DNA of 64,000 nt, taken from assembly GCA_017552715.1 (NCBI GenBank), contig JAFZOW010000061.1, positions 1 through 64,000 on the forward strand, in the 5' to 3' direction. Positions 7,378 to 15,171 of this stretch are shown here, piece after piece (position 1 is the first letter of the stretch; the number at the start of each line of letters is the position of its first letter). Below the pieces are notes generated by a model. It was not told where the DNA came from. It made no database searches and saw only the letters and a program-made list of their open reading frames with translations. The position numbers and the translations under genes were made by a program. Source of the DNA: Lachnospiraceae bacterium. Lineage in GTDB: Bacteria > Bacillota > Clostridia > Lachnospirales > Lachnospiraceae.

Positions 7378-9228
7378 TCACGCCGTCGCATCGACATAGT
7401 ATTTCGACTGTGCCGCGAACATCTCGGCGTAGAGCCCGTCTTCCCTGTTCACCAGTTCCTCGTGGGTGCCGTATTCCTTGATGGTCTTATCCGAGAACAC
7501 CGCGATATGGTCGCAGAACTTGCAGCTGGAAAGCCGGTGGGAGATATAGATCGCCGACTTGCCGCCCACGAGTGTATCAAATTTTTTGTAGATGTCGTAT
7601 TCCGCCAGCGGATCCAGGGCTGCCGTGGGTTCGTCCAGGATGACGATGGGAGCGTTGCGGTAAAGAGCCCGGCTGATGGCAGCCTTCTGCCGCTGTCCGC
7701 CGGAAAGCTCGGTGCCGTGTTCGTCAAAGCTCTTGAACAAAAGTGTATCCAGACCATTGTCCAGTTTTTCGGCATCCTCATACAGGCCGGAAAGTTTCAG
7801 CGCTTCCTCCACTTTGGAATTGTCACTTTCTGCCTCAGGATCGCCCATCGCCACATTATCCTTCAGGGAGAAGGCAAAGAGCTGGAAATCCTGGAAGACC
7901 ACCGCAAAGAGCTTCCGGTATTCCTCCGCCGAATACTCTTTGATATCCACACCGTCAATGAGGATGCGGCCTTCACTCACGTCGTAAAGCCGGCAGAGCA
8001 ACTTGATAAAGGTGGTCTTTCCTGCGCCGTTCAGGCCCACGATGGAAAGATGTTCGCCGGACTTTATGCGGATGTTTACATTCTTCAGTACATACTCTTC
8101 GGCTCTGGGATATTTAAAGGACACATTCTCAAAGACGATCTCGTGCTCGCCGTCTTTGACCGGGGTATTTCCCTTGGAGAGCGCATCCGGATAATCCAGG
8201 TATACCAGGAATTGATAAGCATAGCTGCATTTTTCCGTCAGGCCACGGAGCGCTTTTACGATGCCCAGCAGGCTCTGGTAAAGGCGGCTGGCCGCGGAGA
8301 TGCACATAGTCAGGTCGCCGAGGGAAAGCGCACCCTGCAGGGTTTTGTATCCCATATAGAAATAACTGATGCCGTCCCGGAAGGCATTGACGATATTGGA
8401 GCGGTAGTCATATTTACATTCGCCCTGAGCCCGGTCACGGAATACATCCACGCTCTTCTGGCCGAATTCGTCCGCCCGGCGGCTCATCATGTCACTGCTG
8501 TCGTAAAGTCTTGCGTCTTTCCCGTATTTCTGCGAAGCCACCTCGTAGAGGTAATAGCCGAAGAGACGGTTCAGTTTTCCAAGCTTCATGAACGCTCCCG
8601 TCGCGATCTTCTGCGAACGGTAGTTGAAATAAGTGATCAGTCCCATGCCGATGAGCTGCACCGGAAGGATCAGCGGGCAGTAGAAGATGAACAGTGTTAC
8701 CGAAGCAAACATGAGGGCAATATTGTAGATCACATCGTATAAAGCACCCAGCATGCCGGTGATCCCTTCGCTGTACCAGGAAATGCCGTCCTTTGCCTTG
8801 GTCTGCTGATCCAGCACCTTCGGATCTTCCGTGTGCTGAAAATCCATGCTCATGCTCTTTTCGCTCAGACTGTAGTTCAGGATGCGATCCAGGTACACGG
8901 AATAATAGGACAGTGAGGAATTTGCCACATTCATCAGCGTCCTTGAGAGAAACTCCGCGCCCAATGTCAGTCCGATATAGAAGATCGCATTATTGAGATG
9001 CATTTCCAATGCGGCGCCGTCGCTTAAGGCAACCACTTCGTCAATGAGCAGCTTGGGCAGGAGCAGGAGTTTCAGTTCACCCAGGGCGCCTGCGATAAAT
9101 TTGAGAAAATAAAGCAGAAAGATGAGCTTTTTTTCTTTCCATGCCGTCAGGAAAACATACTTCATGGTGCGGCGTGTCATCAAAAGAACACCGGGCTTAT
9201 CGCTCTTCTTCTTTGTTTTCGCTTTCAT
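7378..9228 (-). CDS. ABC exporter half-transporter (permease-ATPase fusion), second of a pair
   Basis: This 616-residue type IV ABC half-transporter has six N-terminal membrane helices (about 25-310) and a C-terminal ATPase with Walker A GLNGAGKTT, signature LSGGQRQK, Walker B IVILDEPTAALD and the switch His in YISHRLSS. The start at 9228 (GGAGGTGAGGCGG before ATG) is chosen over an in-frame ATG 69 bases earlier. It overlaps the end of the partner gene by 32 bases, so the two are translationally coupled and probably form a heterodimer. Such pairs export peptides, lipids or drugs; substrate unknown. Confidence 0.9.
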   Translation of the reverse strand: MKAKTKKKSDKPGVLLMTRRTMKYVFLTAWKEKKLIFLLYFLKFIAGALGELKLLLLPKLLIDEVVALSDGAALEMHLNNAIFYIGLTLGAEFLSRTLMNVANSSLSYYSVYLDRILNYSLSEKSMSMDFQHTEDPKVLDQQTKAKDGISWYSEGITGMLGALYDVIYNIALMFASVTLFIFYCPLILPVQLIGMGLITYFNYRSQKIATGAFMKLGKLNRLFGYYLYEVASQKYGKDARLYDSSDMMSRRADEFGQKSVDVFRDRAQGECKYDYRSNIVNAFRDGISYFYMGYKTLQGALSLGDLTMCISAASRLYQSLLGIVKALRGLTEKCSYAYQFLVYLDYPDALSKGNTPVKDGEHEIVFENVSFKYPRAEEYVLKNVNIRIKSGEHLSIVGLNGAGKTTFIKLLCRLYDVSEGRILIDGVDIKEYSAEEYRKLFAVVFQDFQLFAFSLKDNVAMGDPEAESDNSKVEEALKLSGLYEDAEKLDNGLDTLLFKSFDEHGTELSGGQRQKAAISRALYRNAPIVILDEPTAALDPLAEYDIYKKFDTLVGGKSAIYISHRLSSCKFCDHIAVFSDKTIKEYGTHEELVNREDGLYAEMFAAQSKYYVDATA

Positions 9229-11062
9229 CCGCCTCACCTCCTTCGATATAATATGCGGACTGTACCTTAAACATCTCGCTGTAGGCACCGCCCGCATTCA
9301 GCAGGCTGTCGTGTGTGCCGTATTCCGCCAGCTCGCCGTCCACAAACATTGCCACGTGGTCGCAGAAGCGTGTGGAGCTTAAACGGTGGCTGATGTAGAC
9401 CGCAGTCCTTTTGTTGATCAGTTTATTGAAATCTTCATAGAGCCTTGCTTCCGCCAGGGCGTCGAGAGCAGCAGTCGGTTCATCCAGCACCACTACCGGC
9501 CCGTTTTTGTAAAGGGCTCTTGCCAGCGCGATCTTCTGTTTTTCACCGCCCGAAAAATCCACACCTTCATCCGATACGACCTTCAGCACTTCGGTGTCGA
9601 TACCGTGTTTCAGTTCATCCACGGCTTCTTTCATACCGGCGTCTTCCAGACAGCTTTTTACTTTTTCCTCATCGGTCTCTGCGGCATCCTTCATGGAAAC
9701 ATTCGCCTTTAAGGGGAAAGCAAACATCCACACATCCTGGAACACGGGGGAAAAGAGCCGGTAATACTCACTTCTCTCGTATTCGGAGATATCCTTTCCG
9801 TTCAAAAGGATGCGGCCCTTCGTGGGTTCGTAAAGCCGGAGCAGCAGTTTGATGAAGGTTGATTTTCCGGCACCGTTTAAGCCTACCACAGCCAGCTTTT
9901 CTCCGGCTTTTACCGTCAGGTTCAGAGACTTGAGTGCATAGCTTTCGGCTCCGGGATATTGAAACCATACATCTTCAAAAGTGAATTCATAATCCGTATA
10001 CGCCGGTATTTTCTCGCCTTTGTTTTCCTGCTCATCCCCGATGTCCATGAAGCTGCGGAAATCGTCTACTTCGCGGCTTCTGGCCAGCAGTTCCGTCACC
10101 TTGCCGAAAAGGCTGTCGGTGAAACTGAAGAAGGTTGCGGCCGAGCCCAGGTAAAGACTGAAATTACCGATCGTAAGATCACGGTAGATGACCGACCAGA
10201 TGAGCCATGCGTATAAGCCCAGGGAAGCGCCCATCCACAGCAGGTTTCCGAGAAGACCGCAGATCCACCAGCGGATCTCGTTATTTTTTGATGCTTCCAG
10301 ACGCTCTTTGCTCACTTCCCGGTACTTTCGGATGAGGTAATCCTTCAGTCCGTACATCCGTATGTCTTTGGCAAAGGCAAAGTCGGAAAAGGTGCGGTTT
10401 AAGTAGTCGTCTTTACGCCACCAGGTGGCCAGGGGATCCCAGATCTTTTCCTTGCATACCTTGTTGGTCCTGTTTTTGATCAGGAAGGTGATAAAGGCAA
10501 TGACGGTCATGCCGGCCATGACGGGAACGCTTAAGGTTCCCATGATGATAAGCCCCACCACTACAACAAAGAAATCTCCGGCAGCATTTTCCATCAGATG
10601 CATCATGCCTTCCACGCCCTGGTTGTTTCCGCTGCAGGCGTTACCGGCTTTCTGGTAACAATCCATGGCATCTTTGTCCTCGAGATATTCAAAGGGCATG
10701 GTCATGAACTTCCGGTTCTTCTTAATGATCAGGTCAAATCTTGCCCCGATGTAGCGCCACCACTGTGACCACATATAGGACTGGAGCATGGTGAAGACCG
10801 CCTGGATCACAAAGGTGATGCCGATGATGAACAGGAGCTTCTCCACCTCATCCTTCCTTGTGACCACGTCTATGACAAACTTGGCCATAAAGGTCCAGAG
10901 ATAGGCAGCCACCGGGGTACAGATCGCGGCCAGTGCAATGACCAGTGCCGTCATCTTATCATAGCGGTACATCCTTACGGCAATATAGCCCAGATTGTGA
11001 AAGGCGCCGTATTCCTTATGGTATTTATTCTTTTTCTCTTCTTCTTTTTTCTTCTTTTTCAC
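9197..11062 (-). CDS. ABC exporter half-transporter (permease-ATPase fusion), first of a pair
   Basis: This 621-residue protein begins at a GTG with GGAGGAATCTT upstream. A very Lys/Glu-rich N-terminus precedes six membrane helices (about 30-320) and an ATPase with Walker A GLNGAGKST, signature FSGGEKQK, Walker B VVVLDEPTAALD and YISHRLSS. The signature begins with Phe rather than Leu, as often seen in one member of heterodimeric exporters. It lies upstream of and overlaps the partner at 7378, and follows the XRE gene at 11149 by 86 bases, which may regulate it. Composition is more GC-rich than its neighbours on either side. Confidence 0.9.
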   Translation of the reverse strand: MKKKKKEEEKKNKYHKEYGAFHNLGYIAVRMYRYDKMTALVIALAAICTPVAAYLWTFMAKFVIDVVTRKDEVEKLLFIIGITFVIQAVFTMLQSYMWSQWWRYIGARFDLIIKKNRKFMTMPFEYLEDKDAMDCYQKAGNACSGNNQGVEGMMHLMENAAGDFFVVVVGLIIMGTLSVPVMAGMTVIAFITFLIKNRTNKVCKEKIWDPLATWWRKDDYLNRTFSDFAFAKDIRMYGLKDYLIRKYREVSKERLEASKNNEIRWWICGLLGNLLWMGASLGLYAWLIWSVIYRDLTIGNFSLYLGSAATFFSFTDSLFGKVTELLARSREVDDFRSFMDIGDEQENKGEKIPAYTDYEFTFEDVWFQYPGAESYALKSLNLTVKAGEKLAVVGLNGAGKSTFIKLLLRLYEPTKGRILLNGKDISEYERSEYYRLFSPVFQDVWMFAFPLKANVSMKDAAETDEEKVKSCLEDAGMKEAVDELKHGIDTEVLKVVSDEGVDFSGGEKQKIALARALYKNGPVVVLDEPTAALDALAEARLYEDFNKLINKRTAVYISHRLSSTRFCDHVAMFVDGELAEYGTHDSLLNAGGAYSEMFKVQSAYYIEGGEADESENKEEER

Positions 11063-11148
11063 AAGATTCCTCCTGCGCGGAGCAGATTATTTTCGGTAAA
11101 GATTTTTTTCTTTCTTTTCATGGCAATTAGGGCTGTGAACCGTGTGCT

Positions 11149-12057
11149 TTATTTTTTCTTCTTTTCGAGCCAGCTTTTCGTGCGGCAGTTGATCTGCATC
11201 GAATAGCCTTCGGGCGGAGCAGTATACTCTGCGGCGACCATCATCAGCCCGATGAAGAGACCGCCCAGGCCGGGATTGACACCGTAGATCACGTTCTCCT
11301 TATCGCTTGTCACTTCTTTTACAAAAGTGATCGCCGGATTGGGAGACGCACAGATCTTATGGACCAATTCATCCAGCGCTGCGCTGACCTTTTCTTTTTT
11401 GACACCGGTCGCTTTCGCGATGGTGTCGACTCCCGCATATTCTTCCTGCGCCAGCGAATACAGGTATGCGACGATGGCGATGTGGTCCCTGTCCGAAAGG
11501 AAGCGGAACAGCGCTTCCACCTTTCCGGTATCCCGAAACAGCTTTTCGAAAATGCTTTTGTCCTCCGGGCTGCTTAAGAAGAGATGAAAATCGTTGTCTT
11601 CCCGCAAGCCCATATAAGAATAGAGCAGGTTATCCAGTACCACCGAGCCCATCTTGGGATAATCCAGCGGATCATTCGGCCGTTCGAAAAAGGTTTCGTT
11701 ATTGATCCAGCTGCCGGTCTGTATCGCCCATTGGATGTTTTTGATCAGCCGGAGCAGCTCGCGATGCGTTTCGGCCTTGCCGTCTCTTTCGAAATCTTTG
11801 ATGCTGACCTCGCGGATCTTTTCAAACACGATCTGCTCGAAGCTTTTGTCCCGGCCTCCCCTGCCGTAGAGGTAGTCGATGGACACCTCAAAGTAATCGG
11901 CGATGGCCGGGAGCAGATCGCCCTCCGGATAGCTGCCGTTTTCCCATTTGGAGACCGCCTGGGGGCTCACACCCAGATGCGTGGCCAGCTGCTCCTGGGT
12001 CACTTTCTTTTCCTTTCTGAGTGATTGTAAGGTGCTTGAAAATACTTTGTTATCCAT
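11149..12057 (-). CDS. XRE-family regulator of the adjacent ABC exporter (inferred)
   Basis: This 302-residue protein has an N-terminal helix-turn-helix (VTQEQLATHLGVSPQAVSKW, residues 18-38) and a 230-residue C-terminal domain of unrecognised type containing a winged-helix-like stretch (VDTIAKATGVKKEKVSAAL, about 205-225). Two DNA-binding-like parts in one protein are unusual for this class. It is the first gene of a run with the ABC pair and has its own strong promoter with two operator-like repeats, which suggests autoregulation and control of the exporter in response to an effector. Confidence 0.82.
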   Translation of the reverse strand: MDNKVFSSTLQSLRKEKKVTQEQLATHLGVSPQAVSKWENGSYPEGDLLPAIADYFEVSIDYLYGRGGRDKSFEQIVFEKIREVSIKDFERDGKAETHRELLRLIKNIQWAIQTGSWINNETFFERPNDPLDYPKMGSVVLDNLLYSYMGLREDNDFHLFLSSPEDKSIFEKLFRDTGKVEALFRFLSDRDHIAIVAYLYSLAQEEYAGVDTIAKATGVKKEKVSAALDELVHKICASPNPAITFVKEVTSDKENVIYGVNPGLGGLFIGLMMVAAEYTAPPEGYSMQINCRTKSWLEKKKK

Positions 12058-12080
12058 GGTTGTCTCACCTCCTGATATTC

Positions 12081-12131
12081 ATCAATTGGTTGATTTATGC
12101 TCATCATATCAATAGTTATGGTTGAGAGCAA
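12081..12131 (-). promoter_or_regulatory. Promoter and two operator-like repeats upstream of the XRE-ABC unit
   Basis: On the minus strand a -35 TTGCTC (12126-12131) and -10 TATGAT (12103-12108) are separated by exactly 17 bases. The spacer itself reads TCAACCATAACTATTGA and a second sequence ATCAACCAATTGAT lies just downstream (12081-12094). Both begin with TCAACCA and end with a TTGA arm, so a bound dimer would block the promoter. Binding by the XRE protein is inferred. Confidence 0.6.
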
Positions 12132-12591
12132 TAGCAAATATCAGGCGTTAGTTAAGAAATGATGGAGAAAAACGAAATATTCAACCATGAGTAGAAGCTT
12201 GGAGGAGAATTCTGAGGGATTGATGAAGTATTTACAAAAAAATTGTGTGGATTTGGGAGGAGTCTTTTTGGCAGAGCAGTTCTTATATAAAATAGAGAGT
12301 ATAATAAAATAGAACCTATTTGTTGAATTTTTTACGTGCCCACACATTCAGCTATATAAGTTGCTAACCTAATATATTATACCCAATTTGTTAGCTTTTT
12401 TCAAGGAAAGCTCCCGTCTCGCCCTCTTGGCTTATATGAATATACGAATATGTATACTAATACATAGCCGAAGCAAGCCGCAATATACCGCACAAACCAG
12501 CACGTACGTTCGGCTTATGCATTGGGACGATTGCCTGTCGAAGGGGGGAGTTTGATCGATGAAAACCCTTGAAAGCAGTGATTTTACAAAG
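12132..12591. other. Gene-free interval
   Basis: About 460 bases with no convincing gene. A weak GCTAAC/GTTAGC hairpin followed by Ts lies at 12363-12401 and could be a terminator reading rightwards, but its loop is over 20 bases. The open frames here lack ribosome sites or run into the RNA-like repeat at 12616. Confidence 0.5.
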
Positions 12592-12618
12592 AAAAAAGCT
12601 CCAGTATTTCTACTAGAG
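12592..12618 (-). terminator. Intrinsic terminator of tRNA-like repeat copy 1
   Basis: On the minus strand an 8-bp stem (CTCTAGTA/TACTGGAG with one G-U pair), a GAAA loop and a run of six Ts directly follow the 3' end of repeat copy 1. The second copy has a terminator of different sequence but the same shape at the same place, which supports the idea that both repeats are transcribed leftwards. Confidence 0.65.
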
Positions 12619-12807
12619 GTTTCGCAGCGCTACCAGGGCGCACGACGTCCGGGGGACGTCGGCTTTGCGCCGACCGAAGCGGAGCGGAGATCGAACCTGG
12701 AGCCTCGCGAGCTCGGTGTCGCGCTTCTCGCCATATAGTTGCTCGTGCAAGCACGGCAACTGCATGGCTCGAAGATCGCGCAAATGACGGAGTCAGAGTC
12801 CGATGAC
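12616..12807 (-). repeat. tRNA-Gln-like structured direct repeat, copy 1
   Basis: A 192-base GC-rich block matches 14190-14381 at 189 of 192 positions in the same orientation. Read on the minus strand it contains, in order, the anticodon arm of tRNA-Gln (CGGACTCTGACTCCG), a roughly 78-base insert, the T-stem and loop start (CCAGGTTCGA), a roughly 53-base insert, and the 3' acceptor strand (CCTGGTAGCGCTG). The inserts fold into strong hairpins, such as AGTTGC-CGTGC-TT-GCACG-A-GCAACT and CGACGTCC-CCC-GGACGTCG. The D arm and 5' acceptor strand are missing, so it cannot be an ordinary tRNA. No promoter of tRNA type is seen upstream. Confidence 0.75.
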
Positions 12808-12888
12808 CTGACTCCCGAAGTGCCCGTGTTTACTGCGGTTGTACGGCTGCACCCCTCGAAAGTTACCATTGGAGTTACCAATTGGTTT

Positions 12889-13185
12889 TCATCCCTCTTT
12901 TGCTGTGCGCAAGGGAAAGGGGATAACATTCTTCGGTTCGTGCTGGTAGGCATTCCATAGGGTTAATTTCTGCTGCATATTCATCCAGCTTTCTACCGAA
13001 GTGTTGGTAGCTTTACTGATCCGTATTGCCATTCCGGGACTAAGCGCAGTCTTTTCGTTGATAAACTCCGATAAGGACTTCCGGCTTACTCCAAGCATAC
13101 GGGCAGCCTCCGTTACGCTTAAGCCCAGCGGCTTCATTACATCTTCTAAAAATACTTCTCCCGGATGGGTGGGTTTTCTACTCAT
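12889..13185 (-). CDS. higA: HigA-family antitoxin (orphaned)
   Basis: This 98-residue protein opens SRKPTHPGEVFLEDVMKPLG, the hallmark of the HigA/VapI addiction-module antitoxins, followed by an XRE helix-turn-helix (LSVTEAARMLGVSRKSLSEFI). It normally binds and neutralises HigB, a ribosome-dependent mRNA endonuclease, and represses the operon. Here the upstream higB is only a 38-codon remnant 16 bases before the start, so the antitoxin is an orphan. It may now act on other HigB toxins or merely as a repressor. Confidence 0.88.
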   Translation of the reverse strand: MSRKPTHPGEVFLEDVMKPLGLSVTEAARMLGVSRKSLSEFINEKTALSPGMAIRISKATNTSVESWMNMQQKLTLWNAYQHEPKNVIPFPLRTAKEG

Positions 13186-13201
13186 ATCAGATCCTCCCTT
13201 T

Positions 13202-13318
13202 TTAATGATAGTCTATATAATCTACCAGGTATGCGTCAAGTTCCTCAGAATAAAATGTTAATCTCCAATTTCCATTTACTCTTACTGACGATATTTGATG
13301 CAAACTCTTGAAGGATGG
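13202..13318 (-). pseudogene. higB: C-terminal remnant of a HigB toxin
   Basis: Thirty-eight codons reading PSFKSLHQISSVRVNGNWRL and then a LVDYIDYH C-terminus match the last 40 residues of HigB/RelE-fold toxins (typical motif RVNGNWRL and a final DYH). The upstream part is missing: the reading frame runs back into an intrinsic terminator belonging to the HepT/MntA operon. The stop lies 16 bases before higA, the normal higBA arrangement. The toxin lacks its N-terminal half and should be inactive. Confidence 0.75.
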
Positions 13319-13322
13319 AACG

Positions 13323-13350
13323 AAAAAAGGCGGGGAACTTCCCCGCCTTT
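13323..13350 (-). terminator. Intrinsic terminator of the HepT/MntA operon
   Basis: On the minus strand AAAGGCGGGGAA and TTCCCCGCCTTT are near-perfect 12-base arms, and the transcript continues into a run of Ts. It lies about 70 bases past the hepT stop and abuts the truncated higB, so it probably came in with the HepT/MntA module. Confidence 0.85.
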
Positions 13351-13417
13351 GATGGACCTGGGTCTTACGACCAGCCCGAATGTATAATCCAATGTATTAT
13401 TATCGAAGTGATGAGAG

Positions 13418-13762
13418 TTATTTTCGCTCGATAAGCGCCTTTACTTGTTCAATCAGTTTTGGAATCTCGTCAAGCACTACATCTGCAATGATATTCCAGT
13501 TGGTTCCATCGTAATCGTGTACCAACCGATGCCTTAATCCGGCTATCATGTTCCATTCGATTTCAGGATGCGTCTGTTTAAATTCATCGGAAATATTATA
13601 TGCATGTTCTCCGATATTATACAATGGTGTGGTCACAAGCCACTGCAGTGAATAATCATTCAGCAGAGATTCTTTCACCACTTTTTTCTCTAAGATGTAT
13701 TTATTCAGTTTACTTGCGTTTTCATACATCTTTTTGAGTCTCTGATCATCAGATAATTTCAT
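13418..13762 (-). CDS. hepT: HepT-family HEPN ribonuclease toxin (DUF86)
   Basis: This 114-residue all-helical protein carries the HEPN catalytic motif RxxxxH as RHRLVHDY (about residues 81-88), including the C-terminal Tyr that MntA modifies in characterised systems. HepT acts as an RNase on mRNA or tRNA. Its start overlaps the end of the MntA gene by 4 bases, the standard order for these modules. In the family, MntA keeps HepT inactive by adding AMP groups to that Tyr. All key residues are present, so the pair looks functional. Confidence 0.9.
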   Translation of the reverse strand: MKLSDDQRLKKMYENASKLNKYILEKKVVKESLLNDYSLQWLVTTPLYNIGEHAYNISDEFKQTHPEIEWNMIAGLRHRLVHDYDGTNWNIIADVVLDEIPKLIEQVKALIERK

Positions 13763-14061
13763 GCTACCAGAAGTCTCTCCTTCATAATATTCTTATAGAA
13801 ATCGCTGTTCTGATTCACTTCATGGATTTCGAAGACATCCACATCCTTATTTAGTGCTTTTCTGAGTTCCTCGGCAAAAGCAAATATCATTGTAAGTCTG
13901 AATTGATCTCCTCCCTCAACAAGAAAGTCCAGATCACTGTCTTGCGTGGCCTCATTTCTGGCATACGAACCAAACAGGTATACTTCCTGTATCTTATACT
14001 TATCTGCTAATGGTCTGACAATACTAACAATATCGTCAAAAGCTATTGTCCCTTCCATCAT
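13759..14061 (-). CDS. mntA: MntA-family nucleotidyltransferase antitoxin
   Basis: This 100-residue minimal nucleotidyltransferase has the GSYAR motif (LFGSYARNEATQDSDLDFLV, residues 29-48) with the two metal-binding Asp residues of DSDLD. In known HEPN-MNT modules this enzyme transfers AMP to the partner toxin. It is first in the operon, overlaps hepT by 4 bases, and has a promoter about 45 bases upstream. The module lies between two 192-base direct repeats, which suggests it moved as a cassette. Confidence 0.9.
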   Translation of the reverse strand: MMEGTIAFDDIVSIVRPLADKYKIQEVYLFGSYARNEATQDSDLDFLVEGGDQFRLTMIFAFAEELRKALNKDVDVFEIHEVNQNSDFYKNIMKERLLVA

Positions 14062-14103
14062 AACTCCCTCTATGTTTATCGCACGAAAAAAATATATATG
14101 TTT

Positions 14104-14132
14104 ATCATATCATATTATACGGCATACGACAA
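14104..14132 (-). promoter_or_regulatory. Promoter of mntA-hepT
   Basis: On the minus strand a -35 TTGTCG (14127-14132) and a -10 TATGAT (14104-14109) are separated by 17 bases. This sequence lies inside the segment duplicated from the 3' flank of tRNA-Gln (near 23830), so the toxin-antitoxin promoter appears to have been formed at the duplication junction. Confidence 0.55.
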
Positions 14133-14167
14133 CGAGAACTCTGTATCTAAACAAAGAATGATGAAAT

Positions 14168-14196
14168 AAAAAACCTCAGCGTTTCCACTGAGGTTT
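14168..14196 (-). terminator. Intrinsic terminator of tRNA-like repeat copy 2
   Basis: On the minus strand AAACCTCAG and CTGAGGTTT form a 9-bp stem with an 8-base loop followed by Ts. It corresponds to the terminator of the intact tRNA-Gln gene (23876-23901), with the same CCTCAG/CTGAGG arms. Confidence 0.75.
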
Positions 14197-14381
14197 CGCA
14201 GCGCTACCAGGGCGCACGACGTCCGGGGGACGTCGGCTTTGCGCCGACCGAAGCGGAGCGGAGATCGAACCTGGAACCTCGCGAGCTCGGTGTCGTGCTT
14301 CTCGCCATATAGTTGCTCGTGCCAGCACGGCAACTGCATGGCTCGAAGATCGCGCAAATGACGGAGTCAGAGTCCGATGAC
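14190..14381 (-). repeat. tRNA-Gln-like structured direct repeat, copy 2
   Basis: This is the second copy of the 192-base repeat at 12616 with three substitutions; one of them (TT to TG) falls in the apical loop of the strongest hairpin. It contains the same three colinear blocks of tRNA-Gln and the same two GC-rich inserts. Here the similarity to the tRNA-Gln locus extends past the 3' end: the terminator and about 70 bases beyond it (14110-14189) match 23830-23895. Function unknown: a relic of integration at tRNA-Gln, or a transcribed tRNA-derived RNA. Confidence 0.75.
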
Positions 14382-14456
14382 AGAAGAGGGGGGAAGGCCT
14401 GTATTTTCAGTATTTGCAGAGGCAGAGCATACCTCCGTTTACCAATAGATTTACCT

Positions 14457-14492
14457 ATAAAAGAGAGGCCCAAACGATCGGTCGTTAGGGCC
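14457..14492 (-). terminator. Intrinsic terminator of the FliD-like gene cluster
   Basis: On the minus strand GGCCCTAACGA and TCGTTTGGGCC form an 11-bp stem with one mismatch and a 4-base loop, followed by a T-rich tract (TCTCTTTTAT). It lies about 20 bases past the stop of the last gene of the minus-strand cluster. Confidence 0.75.
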
Positions 14493-14510
14493 CGACAACC
14501 TAATTTGAAG

Positions 14511-15167
14511 TTAGTTGGCACTAATTCCTCCCATAATTTTGTTCCACAGCGCTTCCTGCGCTTCTTTGTCCGCATCTTTCTTTGACTGGAGCAGTTTGAT
14601 CTCATCTGTAGATATGATCAGAGATGTTCTGTTGTTTCTCATTTGAAAGTTATGGTTTTCCGGTGTTCCTGATGATCTGACGTAAATATCAACATCCGGG
14701 TTTTCTTTATGTATCCGGTCAAAAACATCTCCGTAGGCCCAATTATATGCCTTTGAGTACACCTTGAAAGTTGCACTTGGATCCGGATCATGTGAAGCAG
14801 ATTCTTCTGCTTTCAGAAGATTATTATACGAATCAGGATCTTCTTTCTTCATTTTGTCCCGGATGTCATAGTATTCTTCAAGCCGAAAACTTTTAAGAAT
14901 ACAGGATTCCTCATCTGAAAGATTAAACTTCTTGTATCCGCCATCAAGCTGAACTATTGCGTTTTGAATGATCGATTCCCTTTCGGCCCGATCAGCCTGG
15001 GCAATCCCGGATGATGATATAGAAAGAGTGGCAGCGATATTATCCCCCAGAGCATTAGAAATGGATTCCTCTCTATTCACGCCATGCAGTCTGTCTTTTA
15101 TAACATCCTGCGTCCGTTGCAGATAATCGTCAGATTTATTTACCATTACGGGACTGATTCCATTCAT
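14511..15167 (-). CDS. Unrecognised protein of the FliD-like cluster, with a C-terminal module shared with its neighbour
   Basis: This 218-residue soluble protein has no signal peptide or membrane segment. The N-terminus (MNGISPVMVNKSDDYLQRT) is short and polar like those of its neighbours. The C-terminal 60 residues (DVDIYVRSSGT, then SLIISTDEIKLLQSKKDADKEAQEALWNKI) parallel the region DIFVEKEGT and IILSKEESKLLASKDPKDKK in the protein at 15172, so the two share a module. It is last in a run of five minus-strand genes, 4 bases after its neighbour. The function is unknown; a role as exported or structural protein linked to flagellar-type secretion is only inferred. Confidence 0.7.
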   Translation of the reverse strand: MNGISPVMVNKSDDYLQRTQDVIKDRLHGVNREESISNALGDNIAATLSISSSGIAQADRAERESIIQNAIVQLDGGYKKFNLSDEESCILKSFRLEEYYDIRDKMKKEDPDSYNNLLKAEESASHDPDPSATFKVYSKAYNWAYGDVFDRIHKENPDVDIYVRSSGTPENHNFQMRNNRTSLIISTDEIKLLQSKKDADKEAQEALWNKIMGGISAN

Positions 15168-15171
15168 ATGT

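Noticed and set aside
7294..8742. A 482-codon open frame on the plus strand
   Set aside because: It runs antisense to an ABC exporter gene with all ATPase motifs; no ribosome site or recognisable protein feature.
12141..12347. A 68-codon minus-strand frame
   Set aside because: No ribosome site, AT-driven composition (Phe, Ile, Lys, Ser), no similarity recognised.
12559..12738. A 59-codon plus-strand frame with a G-rich stretch upstream
   Set aside because: Most of it lies within the structured tRNA-like repeat, and its product would consist of the antisense of tRNA pieces.
14115..14357. Small minus-strand frames through the tRNA-like repeat
   Set aside because: In the frame opening at the ATG inside the repeat, all three differences between the copies change the amino acid, which argues against protein selection.
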